NCBI GenBank assembly: GCA_946894095.1
Contig: OX335660.1
Span: 10,359,001 to 10,423,000, forward strand
Direction: 5' to 3'
Length of the DNA stretch: 64,000 bases
From: Incurvaria masculella
Taxonomy: Eukaryota > Arthropoda > Insecta > Lepidoptera > Incurvariidae
This document shows positions 53,450 through 64,000 of this stretch, piece after piece. Below the pieces are notes generated by a model. The model did no database searches and was not told the origin of the DNA. It saw nothing but the letters and a program-made list of their open reading frames with translations. Both the position numbers and the translations under genes were made by a program. Numbering within the stretch: the stretch's first letter is position 1; each line of letters starts with the position of its first letter.

Positions 53450-55680
53450 GCTGATTTTTCAATGGTCTGATAAACAGTTAGGTAGCTATTCGACGGATCC
53501 GTTTGCGTTTTGCTTATCCATCCGTTATAGTACGTCCATATTATTGTGAGTAAAATTAAAGGCAGAAACCAGTGACAGAAGATATAATTCTCCGGTAATG
53601 ACTATCCGTCTTTTATATAAGTACTATCTAATGATTGAAAAATCGGCCCTAAATATAATTAATTTTAAGCAAAGTTTAACATGCAAGAGGTATGCGCAAT
53701 AAACACACGTATGAACGCACACACTCATACCAGCAGATAATGGCTGCCATCCAACTGTGCCACTTTCCCGAAGTATTTAAATAACAAATATTTTTTTACA
53801 ATGGTTTTCCGTTGTGCTTTTAAGGTACTGTTCACCCTTGCGTCACTCAATTTACACATCCTGAGAACACGCGAGGGAAATATAAATATTGTAACTATGT
53901 ATACCATTAAGAGGATAATGAGGGAATCAAGTCCCTAGCTTTCCCAGGTACGTTTTTTTTATAATTTAACCATGCAATTTTTAGAGGCATCACGGTTATG
54001 AGTTAACTTATCAAAAAAACTAAAACGGGCAGACGTAGCTAATTGAGTTAATTTATTTAGGCTGTAACTTACACAATCTCTGGGTAGTACTATAGTTATG
54101 GTTATTATAGATCTATCTTCTTTCTTCTTTCGGCGAAAAACAAGAAAGAACATATTTTAATTTTAAAATGATCACTGACCACAAATACTCCAAATTTAAT
54201 GTACAAATATCAGAAAAATATTTCTTAATTTGTCGAAGCAACATAATTTTCTAAACCTCCTTTTATATTCTTAAAAATTGTAAATAAATGTAGTTATTTA
54301 AAAAATTAAAGAAGAAAACAATTTGGGGTTGGTGGCATAAACTCATGAATGTCATAGATATTCACTGTGTTAACAATTTTAGTAAAAAAAAAATGCTTTT
54401 TTATTTAATCTTTTATTTATCATTATGAATGAGGTGCCCGACGGCGTCCCTGGACTTTCGAACTTACATCGAAATGCGAAAATCATGCCGGCCGATTTGA
54501 ATGACTTGACTGTGTGTTGTGCTTTTGGGATAATACCTCGGCAGGAAGTGTACTCCTCAGTTTACCCACCTTATAGATAAAGGGTCTAGCTAGAGTATCA
54601 ATTCGTTATGATTTTGGTAATTCTAGAGTGAATAGGCGCATTCCCTGCCTGTTGCGCAGTAGTGGAAAACTATCGCTCAACGACGCTCAGGGACGGTGAG
54701 AAAGCGTCCCGTTAGTTTCGAAAAGCATTCTCAGTGGACGATAAAACGCAGAGCTTACATCTCTTCGCAGTTTGAGGGTCTCCTTTCCTGTCTATAATTA
54801 TTCATTACTATGCTTTTGGATAGAGGTCAGTTTCATATTTGGCGTACTATCTTACGGTTTCCCGATTCACGATGCCGTCTGAGCGGAAATATTTTTCCTC
54901 TGAAGGGGTCCCGACGATGCCCCAGGCATTGGAGGCGATACATATCGGCCCAGTACGGCATCGCGCACCGGAAAACCGTAAGTTTGGCAATGATTTGTGT
55001 CAGTTGCCACTGATCTTTTCTTCCACTTTTTATATTTTGCTCTCGCCTGCACTAAAATAATAAATAAATATGTAGCCGTGCTCATAAAGCCGTGATCATA
55101 AAATAATAAAATAATAATGAATAAAACACGAATTATTGTGTTGAAAAAAAAAACATCGATGTTTTTGGGATCTAGAAATAGCGAGATGACACATCATGGG
55201 CGCGCAACTTGTTCTGTGAAGAAAGTGTGAGAAATCTACATGGGTTCTAGATATCTTCAATCAATAAATATCCATTGATCATTGACTCTATTGATGCATG
55301 CTATTCCACGCCATTGGCAAGAAATGACTGAGCCATCATTTCAATGAATTTTCTGGTAATCGAACTTTACTAAGTAATTATTCGTTATAAACTGCTTCAA
55401 TACCGCAACTGAACTTCACTGATCAAATATTGTTAGTCCTCATACATTTACCACTATATTATTTTATATTAACTAATGGTAATTTCACCGTCTGTAACGA
55501 ACTTAAATTAAATGTTTTATGTATTTATTTTAATAACTACAATTATAGGATGCATAAGTAGCCGCACCAATCAATGGGTCATTTTAGAAGAAATAGAAGA
55601 TAATAAAATGTTTAAATATTTGTTTTATTTATTAGATTCTAACAAAGAGATAGACTAAAACATAATAAATCATAGTAATC
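53450..55680. other. Upstream P450 intron region, no gene
   Basis: If the UTR exon at 55.7 kb is right this is intronic. 54430-55030 is less AT-rich (CCCGACGGCGTCCCTGGAC, GTCCCGACGATGCCCCAGGC) and may be an old transposon, but I could not place it. Confidence 0.4.
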
Positions 55681-55684
55681 TTAC

Positions 55685-55900
55685 CTCAGAATAAGCCAGA
55701 ACCTCACAAATCACTTTTCCCGTCTTTTCAAATACGGATAATAGCACAAGCACCTGACAGTTCACAATTGTTTCTTACGCGCCAATATTTAATTTCATAA
55801 TTCGAACGGTTCGAAAGAGGCGGTCGCGCCTGCGCGGGCTCTAGCGCTCCGACATGCAGTGGCGGGAACACACGTCGACCGAGAGCAAGCCGCATAGAGA
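55685..55900 (-). promoter_or_regulatory. Candidate P450 5'UTR exon and GC-rich promoter region
   Basis: Minus strand has a strong donor GAG|GTAAGA at 55685. The DNA just upstream in this direction (about 55790-55960) is GC-rich and CpG-rich, unlike its surroundings. Splicing to 47680 would put TGA in frame just before the P450 ATG. No TATA box seen; the left border of the exon is a guess. Confidence 0.4.
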
Positions 55901-55959
55901 AAACGTGGTTAGAAATACGTACCGAGCTCTCGGCGACGCATCGCTTTCATAGAGATTGA

Positions 55960-57060
55960 TCTTACTCGATCGCCGCGATAAATATCTGCAAAGAGAGTTG
56001 TCCAGGGTATCTGCTGATTCTTGTTATAAACGAGATTTTTTCGGATTCGAAATTTTAAGTTGTGAATGTTTTGACAACGGGTGTTGTTAAGAATTCACCA
56101 GATATGGTCTAGATATTAGTTTTACATTTCTCTTTTACCGAATCGTGGCCTCTCCCAGCATTGGTTTTTAGTTGGGCGAGCAATACAAAAATTACGAAAT
56201 CCATGCAAAACGTAGGTCTCTCGGGATGGTATCACAGCTCTGAACGAAATATGGTCGAAGCAGCAATGAAAATTGACCGTGTCTTACATCTAGCTCAATC
56301 CTTGGAAACGCTTGGTGGGAAATAATATTTTGTTTATAAGCTAAATATTTGATTCCATCGAGTTAACATATTCGTTATAAATGGTCTTCAAATTATCAAT
56401 CAACATTATATCCATATTTTTAAATTTAGGAATCAAACAGCACACAGATAAATTATTACAACATGCATATGAACAAAACAATAACCACCAAAGATTCCAT
56501 TAAATAATTACACATTGAAGGGATGAAAAAAAATGTTACTCCAAAATTATTTAAGCGATAACGAAATAGATCAAAGTGTTCGAAACTTTTATTGAACGTG
56601 TAACAAACACGACGGATGTATGAGTTGCTTAGATACCTAGCACATCTGTCAAAACGTAAATAAAGAAAAAAAAATGTGAGTGATCGTCCGTTATCATTTC
56701 GCATATTCCAACGAGTTCCCATGGTAAACAATGTATCAAACTCCTGTATTAAACATACAAACTTATTTTGCTAGGAAAAAACGGTTTATTTTACCATCAA
56801 ATCAAAATTGATAGTTCACAAAACGTGGATTAACGGAAAAAAATCGAGTCTTTCACTTGCCAAACGAAACAAGATTTCGATACCACCTTGTCATGTTGAG
56901 TTGCCACTTGGGGAAAGTTAATTTAAGTCATGTATCGGGACCGATGTCTTTCACCACTATCAGCTCAGGTACTATGCAATTGTTGGACAAAACAAATTAT
57001 AAGTTTGGACATTGAAAAAAAATATTTTACGAAATGTGATATGTATGTATGTATGTAGAA
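55960..57060. other. Region upstream of the P450 promoter candidate, no gene
   Basis: AT-rich, with a small plus-oriented SINE family 1 piece at 56245-56310 and short chance frames. Confidence 0.4.
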
Positions 57061-57477
57061 TCAATTATTTATCAAGAAAGATCACTTTAAACGAATTTAG
57101 GAATGGAATGTGAAATGTATGTTTATATAATCGAACGTGAAGCAAGGACCGATTAATTAAAGAAAGATCCCTGTAAAAAGAACTACTTTACGAATGTAAA
57201 ATTCCTTGGAATAAGCGACGTACATACTTTGTACGAAAAAGTATATTTACTTAATTTACGAATATAATGCAAGGCTGGAACCGCTGAAAAGAAAGAAGGA
57301 GAAGTGGTATGCTCTTGATATCGCGTCTCTGCCGTATGGTCGAAGTGACCATATAATTGTCTGGGAATCCCGCGGCGCGTCGGGTGGCACACAGGCGAAA
57401 TTTCGCCACCTCGCGCGAATTTGTCCTAAAAATGCGTTCGTGAAGTCAGTTCTCACCTACACAAACTCATCCTTTTT

Positions 57478-57800
57478 TTTGCGACCTGACATGGATATAC
57501 CACACAATTACCGTTATACACCACATTCCCGAAGGTGCCATGCCAAGACCATCCCTTTATGAGCACGGCTACATTGAGCTGGATGGAAAACACGGCCAAT
57601 TTTTCATTGCCGCTTCGACCATATTTTCATCTAATGCGATGACACCAACCCGGACGGGCTTAAACCCTAACACCTAACAGGGGAAGAGAACCTACAGTTT
57701 TACATGGATTCCGAACTCGCAACTCGAAAAGAGAAAGAAAGTGGTGCATGGCGGAATTAAACCCAGACCTCTGGTACGCTAGGCCAAGTCCTATACGTCT
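57478..57800 (-). mobile_element. SINE family 1
   Basis: Body from CGACCTGACATGGATATACC to the CAGACCTCTGGTACGCTAGG head region. A second repeat (tRNA-like core family 2) flanks it at 57900. Confidence 0.6.
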
Positions 57801-57994
57801 ACGACTAATTTCCATGTGGCATGTACGTTTAAGTTGGGTTGGTGGTTTTTGAAAATTGGAGACAGAGGACCTCATAGTAGGCGTGCTAGATGCCATTTCT
57901 CGTCCTTTTTATCTCTGGCTGGAACCGAACCAGCAAAACATACGTAGACTGGCTCAACCTATCTAGGTATGCTAATATAATTACATATAATTAA

Positions 57995-58345
57995 TTATAA
58001 TTACAAAACGACTTTTAGCTAAAAGTGAATCACGGATGCTGTAGTCGAAAATAAACCAAAAACTTAATTGATTTTGAATCTCCATGAAAACAAGCTAGGT
58101 GTGTGGTGACTAAGATTTTTTAGATTTTTTAGTTTTATCGTCGTGTAATCCACGACCAAATTTATTGTATAAAACACGCGAAAATTTCGTACTTTCTAAC
58201 TTTATAACTTAGAAACCATATATAATTTTACAATGCTGTGTTATCAAACATCTAACTTGATCAAATAAAGCTGTTTTGAGTATAATTTTGGATCTCCGAG
58301 AAGAAATGTGCGATCATACGTTTATATACTTTCCACCTTTATATC
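57995..58345. mobile_element. Old fragment of TTAA MITE family 1 interior
   Basis: Diverged match to the family 1 interior (CGACTTTTAGCTAAAAGTGA, TTGTATAAAACACGCGAAAA, GATCAAATAAAGCTGTTTTG). Ends are missing. Confidence 0.55.
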
Positions 58346-58524
58346 AGAAGCTAACAAACAACTAAATATTTCATTGAAGAAACTGATGATGAGGTTATTT
58401 TAAAATTCCTTCACAATAAAAGCACAATATAAGTCGAATCCCCTTTGAAATAAGTAAAAAATTAATTTTTTTCCTCCAAAATCACCTCCTGTAATGTATT
58501 GGATGCTAAGTCAACCAAGAAGTT

Positions 58525-59060
58525 TTTTTTATGTAACTGGACATGGGTGGCTAATACCAACGACCTGATATTAGCCCCTTCACCCGCATTCCTGAAGACA
58601 TTACATTAGGTGCCGCATGCCTGAACCTTCCCTTCATGAGTGTGGGTACTTTGAACTGGATGCAAAATACGGACATTTTTTTATTGCCGTGTCGCCCATC
58701 TTTCCACCAGTTCATCCTGCCCCTTACCTAACTAAAATTAAACTAGGTAAACTATAACTTAGGATATAGTTTTGGAATTCCGAACCACACAACCAAGGTT
58801 AAGGACAATTTTCACCTACTGCCGATTAGCTTAATCGCCACATATTAAGAGCCTTTCTTAGCAGCCTGCAATCAATACTATTACTAGATAATTAGTACCT
58901 TAGTGATAAAGGCTCTTTAAGTGTCTAATAAAATAAATCAGTACTTGGTGAAAACCAGGCTTATAGATATTATAGATATAGAAAGAAAGTGGTGCAAGAA
59001 ACCATGACCACCAGCATGGAAGGCAAGTCAACGCGCTCCTGAGCTACGATCCGCTCCGAA
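58525..59060 (-). mobile_element. SINE family 1 pieces with diverged tRNA head
   Basis: 58525-58800 matches the body; 58978-59060 has the AGAAAGTGGTGCA junction and a different tRNA-like head (GTAGCTCAGGAGCGCGTTGA in reverse complement). About 180 bp of unrelated DNA separates them. Confidence 0.45.
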
Positions 59061-59069
59061 TAGCTTTCA

Positions 59070-61480
59070 CGCTGCACGACTTTCGTTAGCTTCTATCTCG
59101 AAATGAATATTAACTAAACTAAGACATTCATGAACAAAAAAGTCATCGACCGAAATAAAACAGGATTTGGCTTCCAAGACAGTTATGCGACAGTTATGTT
59201 TTGTGGTCTTGCGTTTCGCACGCAGATTAATTTGCTATAAAGCGAGTTATAGACATTTTTTTCGCGAACAAACGGTTTGCAACCTATCCATCGAAAACTC
59301 GTTTGTTCTATGTAGAATTGAACTCGTTTATGGTTTTTATTTGAAACAAAAACACGTTTGCGCTGGGTATTCTGGCAATTCAAAAGACAATCTCATTTAC
59401 ACCAGGGAATACTTGTAATGCTATAAATTACATTAATTTATATTATTGCATTAGTAACTTTGTTAGTTGTAAGTAATTTAAACTGAGGGTTGCTGTTTCT
59501 ATTGTTCTTTGCCTTAATCTGTTCTACCAAGGAATTGTTTTACAGTACAGTCGTTTCGTCTGAAATCTATACACCGGAAATAGAGACAAATTTGAGATCT
59601 CTTTCTGACATGCTGACGTCAACCATAGAGCAAAAGGGACTTAGAAATTCCTTCTCTTTCCAGTGTATACATTTGATAAGTAACGACTGTACTAGCATTT
59701 AGATCTACGTGTGTATTTAATAATTGTAGATGGAAAAATATGTTATGTAAACCCGTGAAGTTTCTTTGCGGGTTCTTCTTTACTGGGTTGATCGAATCCG
59801 CGGATCTTTTTGACGTAACTTAGTGTAGTTTAACTATCAAAAAGTTAAAATGATTCATAAAAAAATAAATGAAATTCATGCGAGTCACTCCTCCGTGAGT
59901 GTATCAGAGTACAGCGCTCAAGGCTGACTCTCCTGGATAGACAACCTCCCTCACGCTTAAGGGATGTTTTTTAGAGGGTGAAGCTACTTTCCTACCTGAC
60001 CTACTTTCTTCTTCTTCAATTCTTTTGTAGGTTTGCACAGTCCAAATAACTATGTAGAACTTTAAAGACTGAGTAGGAATAAATGTTGCTACCATGATAT
60101 ATCTCTACAGTTACATACTTACGTTGTGTGTAAAATAAAAATAAAATAATTACATGGTGTAACAGAAAGGTAACTTTGGGATTTTTGTAGCTTGAGGTGG
60201 TGAAAACGCCCGATAGTAATGTAAAAAAAATAATCCAATATTAATACATTATATATAATTTATAATAATAATAATTTTCCTGGATTCTGGTCCAAACATT
60301 TTATGTATTCTTAAATAAGTGTATAAATATATTTTTAAATCATATAGAGGTCTTTTATTTCATTTGTGGTTAGTGTGCCTACAATTTAACTTAATTCTGC
60401 TCTGTTTTTTTTTGTTATGCTTTCGTCACCCATTCGCTCTGCATGTTCAAACCTAAGATGTTTATAACCTACTCATATAAAATAAGTATCTTATTAATTT
60501 TTTTAGTCCCTTGTAAGTGCGAGTGTACGAAACTAGTACCAATCAAATCAAACCAAATCGAAATAATCTTATTCGCAGTAACGTGTATGCTATTGAATGA
60601 ATGACAGAATGACTGGCGTGAAATCTCCATGCATGAATTCTATAAATATAGCACAGCAGGTGTATTGAGAGATTACCAAATATGGAATGTTAAATACTGA
60701 TATGCATAGTACGCTTGTTTGAAATATTGTGGACGATATACTGTCTTTGGGCTGTCAAATTGACATTAATCTCATGACTTTCCTCCGATTTAGCCATTCT
60801 GTGGTGGCCAGGCAAGCTGATTCATCTATTGTGGCTTAACTTCGTCAACCTTTATTTTCCTGTGGTATTTTGTGTGTCCATTAAAACTATCTGATGGACT
60901 TAATTGCTCCAGATGCTCTGGTAATTGAGAAGGTTGGTGGCGATTGCTTGTGGTCGTGTGGAGTTCGGTCATACATGACTCTTGTTTGTACACAAATGTT
61001 TGACCTCCATTAGCCCCTTTCGCAAGATTAAGTTAAAACATTTCTTCAGACAAATTAAAAAGCAGGTACCCTACTTAAGGGAGAGCATGTGTCACGATGC
61101 CACTAAGATACATTTGCGTCCTTATTTTACAAGTGTCTGTATATAAATTGATGTCTTGCCAGCTATGTGTATCGGTGTAGAGGGCTGTGCCTGCACTTAT
61201 TCCCCCCCTGAGCCAAATCCTGAATGTTGATTATTTATGTCTCCAGAATCACCACTTGAATTAATTTACGGTTCCTAGATAACGACTATTAATAATTGAA
61301 ATATTTTTCTTCCAAATCTATAAAAATAGCCCTTACTCATTTCTCTTTATTGCAGTGTTTATAGGTGATTTTTTGTGTAAAATATATGCAAATAAGATAT
61401 GAAAATATTTTGTAATCAACCGTCAACAGAAAAATTTAAAAAAGTAATTGGGAATCTTGAAAATATATTTTCCAATATTT
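59070..61480. other. AT-rich intergenic stretch, nothing recognised
   Basis: Several short frames on both strands with no domain, no splice-consistent exon and no clear repeat. 60780-61210 is somewhat less AT-rich. Confidence 0.4.
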
Positions 61481-61482
61481 CC

Positions 61483-62352
61483 AATGTCTTGCAATGCGAA
61501 ATCTTACAATGTTTCATGTAGTTTCTCTACCGGGACCTACATTTTTACACATTGTTTTTTTGTGGGATTCTGATAATGTTCAACTTCATCACTGTACCAA
61601 ACAAACTAGTACACCTCGAAACAAGTCACACAAACATATCTCGTTCCATATAATGGAAAACTTTGGCTATTTAAAAAAAATTATACCTGATAATATATCA
61701 TCTTTAATAGAATAATATAGTGTTCTCGTATTATCGTTCTAAATTACAAAAATATTAATTCAAGAAAATAGCAATTTAGAGAAGAAAAAGTTCTGAGAGC
61801 ACCGTTACTGCTCCATTATAGTAGGTACGGCCATACGGATGGATCAAATATTTTTTTTTTATATTAATTTCAAACCTGTATTTCTTTGAAAGTAATGACC
61901 ATTTCTGAATAATTTCCAATGTCTTGCAATGCGAAATCTTACAATGTTTCATGTAGTTTCTCTACCGGGACCTACATTTATACACATTGTTTTTTTGTGG
62001 GATTCTGATAATGTTCAACTTCATCACTGTACCAAACAAACTAGTACACCTCGAAACAAGTCACACAAACATATCTCGTTCCATATAAAGGAAAACTTTG
62101 GCTATTTAAAAAAAATTATACCTGATAATATATCATCTTTAATAGAATAATATAGTGTTCTCGTATTATCGTTCTAAATTACAAAAATATTAATTCAAGA
62201 AAATAGCAATTTAGAGAAGAAAAAGTTCTGAGAACACCGTTACTGCTCCATTATAGTAGGTACGGCCATACGGATGGATCAAATATTTTTTTTTTATATT
62301 AATTTCAAACCTGTATTTCTTTGAAAGTAATGACCATTTCTGAATAATTTAA
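61483..62352 (+). repeat. 435-bp tandem duplication
   Basis: 61483-61917 and 61918-62352 are almost identical; starts such as 61494 and 61929 are 435 bp apart and only a few differences are visible (for example TTTTTACAC against TTTATACAC, ATAATGGAAAAC against ATAAAGGAAAAC). Each unit carries the same 73-codon open frame. Confidence 0.85.
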
Positions 62353-62610
62353 AAACCATGTTATCCTTAGGGTGGAGAAATGTCTTAAGACATTTTAATT
62401 CTAGAAGACAATTTAACAATAATAATAATAGAAGTTATTTAACAATAACATCAACTATAACCGAAGATGGTGCACTACAACCTGATGACTGGCTTTTGAG
62501 CTTGTAAGAATAGTTCCCTTCTAAATAATCAATAAATTTACTTAAACCCATATTCAATATACTTTAGTTTTGGTCTCTCACCAGGTATCGAACTACAAAG
62601 AATTTTAATC

Positions 62611-62752
62611 ATGCTGAGAAGTACATGCAATGTTAAAAAAGGGCTTGTGAAACGCAAACGCGTCGTCCTCAGTCTCAAAGAAAAGTTGGACATCATCAAC
62701 GCCGTCAAGGATGGTGGGTCTCGGGTGGAACTTGCTGAGAAGTATGACATAG
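62611..62752 (+). CDS. CENP-B/pogo-type HTH exon (first coding exon of a gene continuing beyond, or transposon remnant)
   Basis: ATG at 62611; MLRSTCNVKKGLVKRKRVVL, then SLKEKLDIINAVKDGGSRVE and LAEKYDIG. The KRKR(V)xLSLKEKLDII...G.S...LA.KY.I pattern is the CENP-B N-terminal HTH of pogo/Tigger proteins. An acceptor-like TCTCACCAG precedes at 62584 and a donor ATA G|GTGGGT follows at 62752. The expected next exon was not found in the window; the frame is intact over 47 codons. Confidence 0.6.
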
Positions 62753-63060
62753 GTGGGTATAGTTACTGAAAATCAAAACTGGATGATATTAAATGTTGCT
62801 GCGAAGGCATCTCATTGCCTGAAAGTTGAATGCCCAACGCCCCATACATTTTGGGCCCCTTAAACAGTGTTATAATTTAAAAAAAATATAATTTTTCGAG
62901 TTATGAATTTTGAAAACCAAATTCATTGCCATTTTGACACCAGAGAGTGCTGCGTAGAGCAAACTGATCCAGTCCAAACGCAATAAAAATGGACAGAGTT
63001 TAATGTCTCTTTGATATTTCATAAGCAAAAATCCTTCACATTGGTCTTAGGGATAATTTT

Positions 63061-63675
63061 ATGTACGTTTTTACGCCTTTTTTTCTCCCTTACCGCACGG
63101 AATGGCATGGATTAGGCTACCCGAACACGTCTTAACAACGGAAGTACTAAGCTATGTTCTGTCCTTGTCTTATTCATATTGTTAATCTTGCATATGGTCT
63201 TATGCAAAAATGTTGATAGATTATAAGTTCTCCGCCCTTTCTAATCGGCGCCCACACTTTGACCTAATAATGCTACATAAGATATGCAATAATGTTCTTG
63301 ACTGTCCAAACCTGCTGCAACTTGTATGTCTTAGAGTACCGTCAAAAAACACCAGATGCAGTGACTTATTCAACCTTGATCGGACATGCACCAACGCTGG
63401 CCTTAGGGACCCTTTACATAGAATGTGTTCGCTTTATAATAAGAACTTATTCGACCTAGACATCTTCTTTGACTCTCAGCGCAATTTCAAGCACAATTTA
63501 TGTATAAACAAAACTCTAAACTCTAACAAAACTCTAATTTATGTATAAATTAATTAGCGAGGAATAGGTTAGGATGCAGGTTAGTTCTATAGTCTTTTGT
63601 TAACTTACTGTTTTATTACTTTATCTGTATCTGTGTTTCCTCCAAATAAATAAATAAAAAATAAAAAAAAATAGG
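63061..63675 (+). pseudogene. LINE 3' end with poly(A)-like tail
   Basis: Frame 63210-63548 gives LSNRRPHFDLIMLHKICNNV, then LDCPNLLQLVCLRVP, the LxxRR...dcp.ll..i.l.vP block of jockey/CR1-type reverse transcriptases. Followed by an AATAAATAAATAAAAAAT tail ending near 63672. Upstream 63090-63205 is a frame-shifted part. Confidence 0.6.
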
Positions 63676-64000
63676 AAAAGAAGTAATTTCTTTTAATTAT
63701 TTAACAAGTAACCGGGCGTGAAAAATGGGGATTCAAATAGTTCAAAATATGTTCAAATAATAAATATAAGTTATCGCATATCTGTCAATAAAAGACACAA
63801 ATGGTTTCTAAGGGGCCTGGATTTGGGCATTCTCCTTTATTAGAACAACTTTGAAACCTGCCAAAAGCAATCCAGGCCCAGGGGGCCATGCCCCCTCGCC
63901 CCCAAACTGGGTCGTAGTATTCGGGTGGTCAAAGCTACAATGAAACATCGCCTGTCCCTGAGGCCCCCCAAATTGAAATGCTGGATCCGCCGGTGCCTCT

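Overview
This is an AT-rich eukaryotic window with spliced genes, long introns and dense transposon debris, almost certainly from a moth or butterfly (Lepidoptera). The evidence is an insect-type ZP-domain gene, a mitochondrial-clan insect P450, TTAGG-type telomere-like strings, and high-copy elements typical of Lepidoptera (a tRNA-headed SINE, TTAA-target MITEs, and the GGCCAAGTGCGAGTCGGACTC element). There is no bacterial or organelle gene organisation. All calls come from reading the sequence; no database was searched.

Two host genes can be assembled exon by exon with consistent splice phases. On the plus strand, 5308-24237, is a zona-pellucida (ZP) domain membrane protein of 8 coding exons and about 3539 residues. 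It has a signal peptide, a ZP domain built from exons 2 to 6 and the start of exon 7, one giant 9.4-kb exon carrying about 147 tandem copies of a 20-residue unit ([20 protein letters not shown]), a furin-like site, a transmembrane helix and a short tail. On the minus strand, 47663-25877, is a mitochondrial-clan cytochrome P450 of 11 coding exons and 615 residues, closest by eye to the CYP301 family. A probable 5'UTR exon lies near 55.7 kb. The two genes converge tail to tail with about 1.6 kb between stop codons. ZP proteins, and at least one CYP301 member, are known to act in insect cuticle, so a shared setting is plausible but inferred.

The remaining DNA is repeats. 0-5.3 kb holds SINEs, a Lepidoptera-type element and a LINE-like stretch. 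The ZP introns hold SINE pieces, a 550-bp TTAA MITE, a decayed copy of ZP exon 4, and a 40-bp repeat starting exactly at the exon 6 splice donor. The P450 introns hold a 123-bp tandem array of at least 14 decoy copies of the exon 2 acceptor plus exon start, interrupted by a 616-bp THAP-coding P-like element with an 8-bp target duplication and by a Harbinger-like MITE. A partial copy of P450 exon 6 also lies in its following intron. From 48 to 64 kb there are LINE fragments, TTAA MITEs (two sharing one TTAA), a 435-bp tandem duplication and one CENP-B/pogo-type HTH exon at 62.6 kb.

The most unusual content is the giant CX8C mucin-like ZP exon, the array of decoy splice acceptors, and the tandem copies of splice-site regions in both neighbouring genes.
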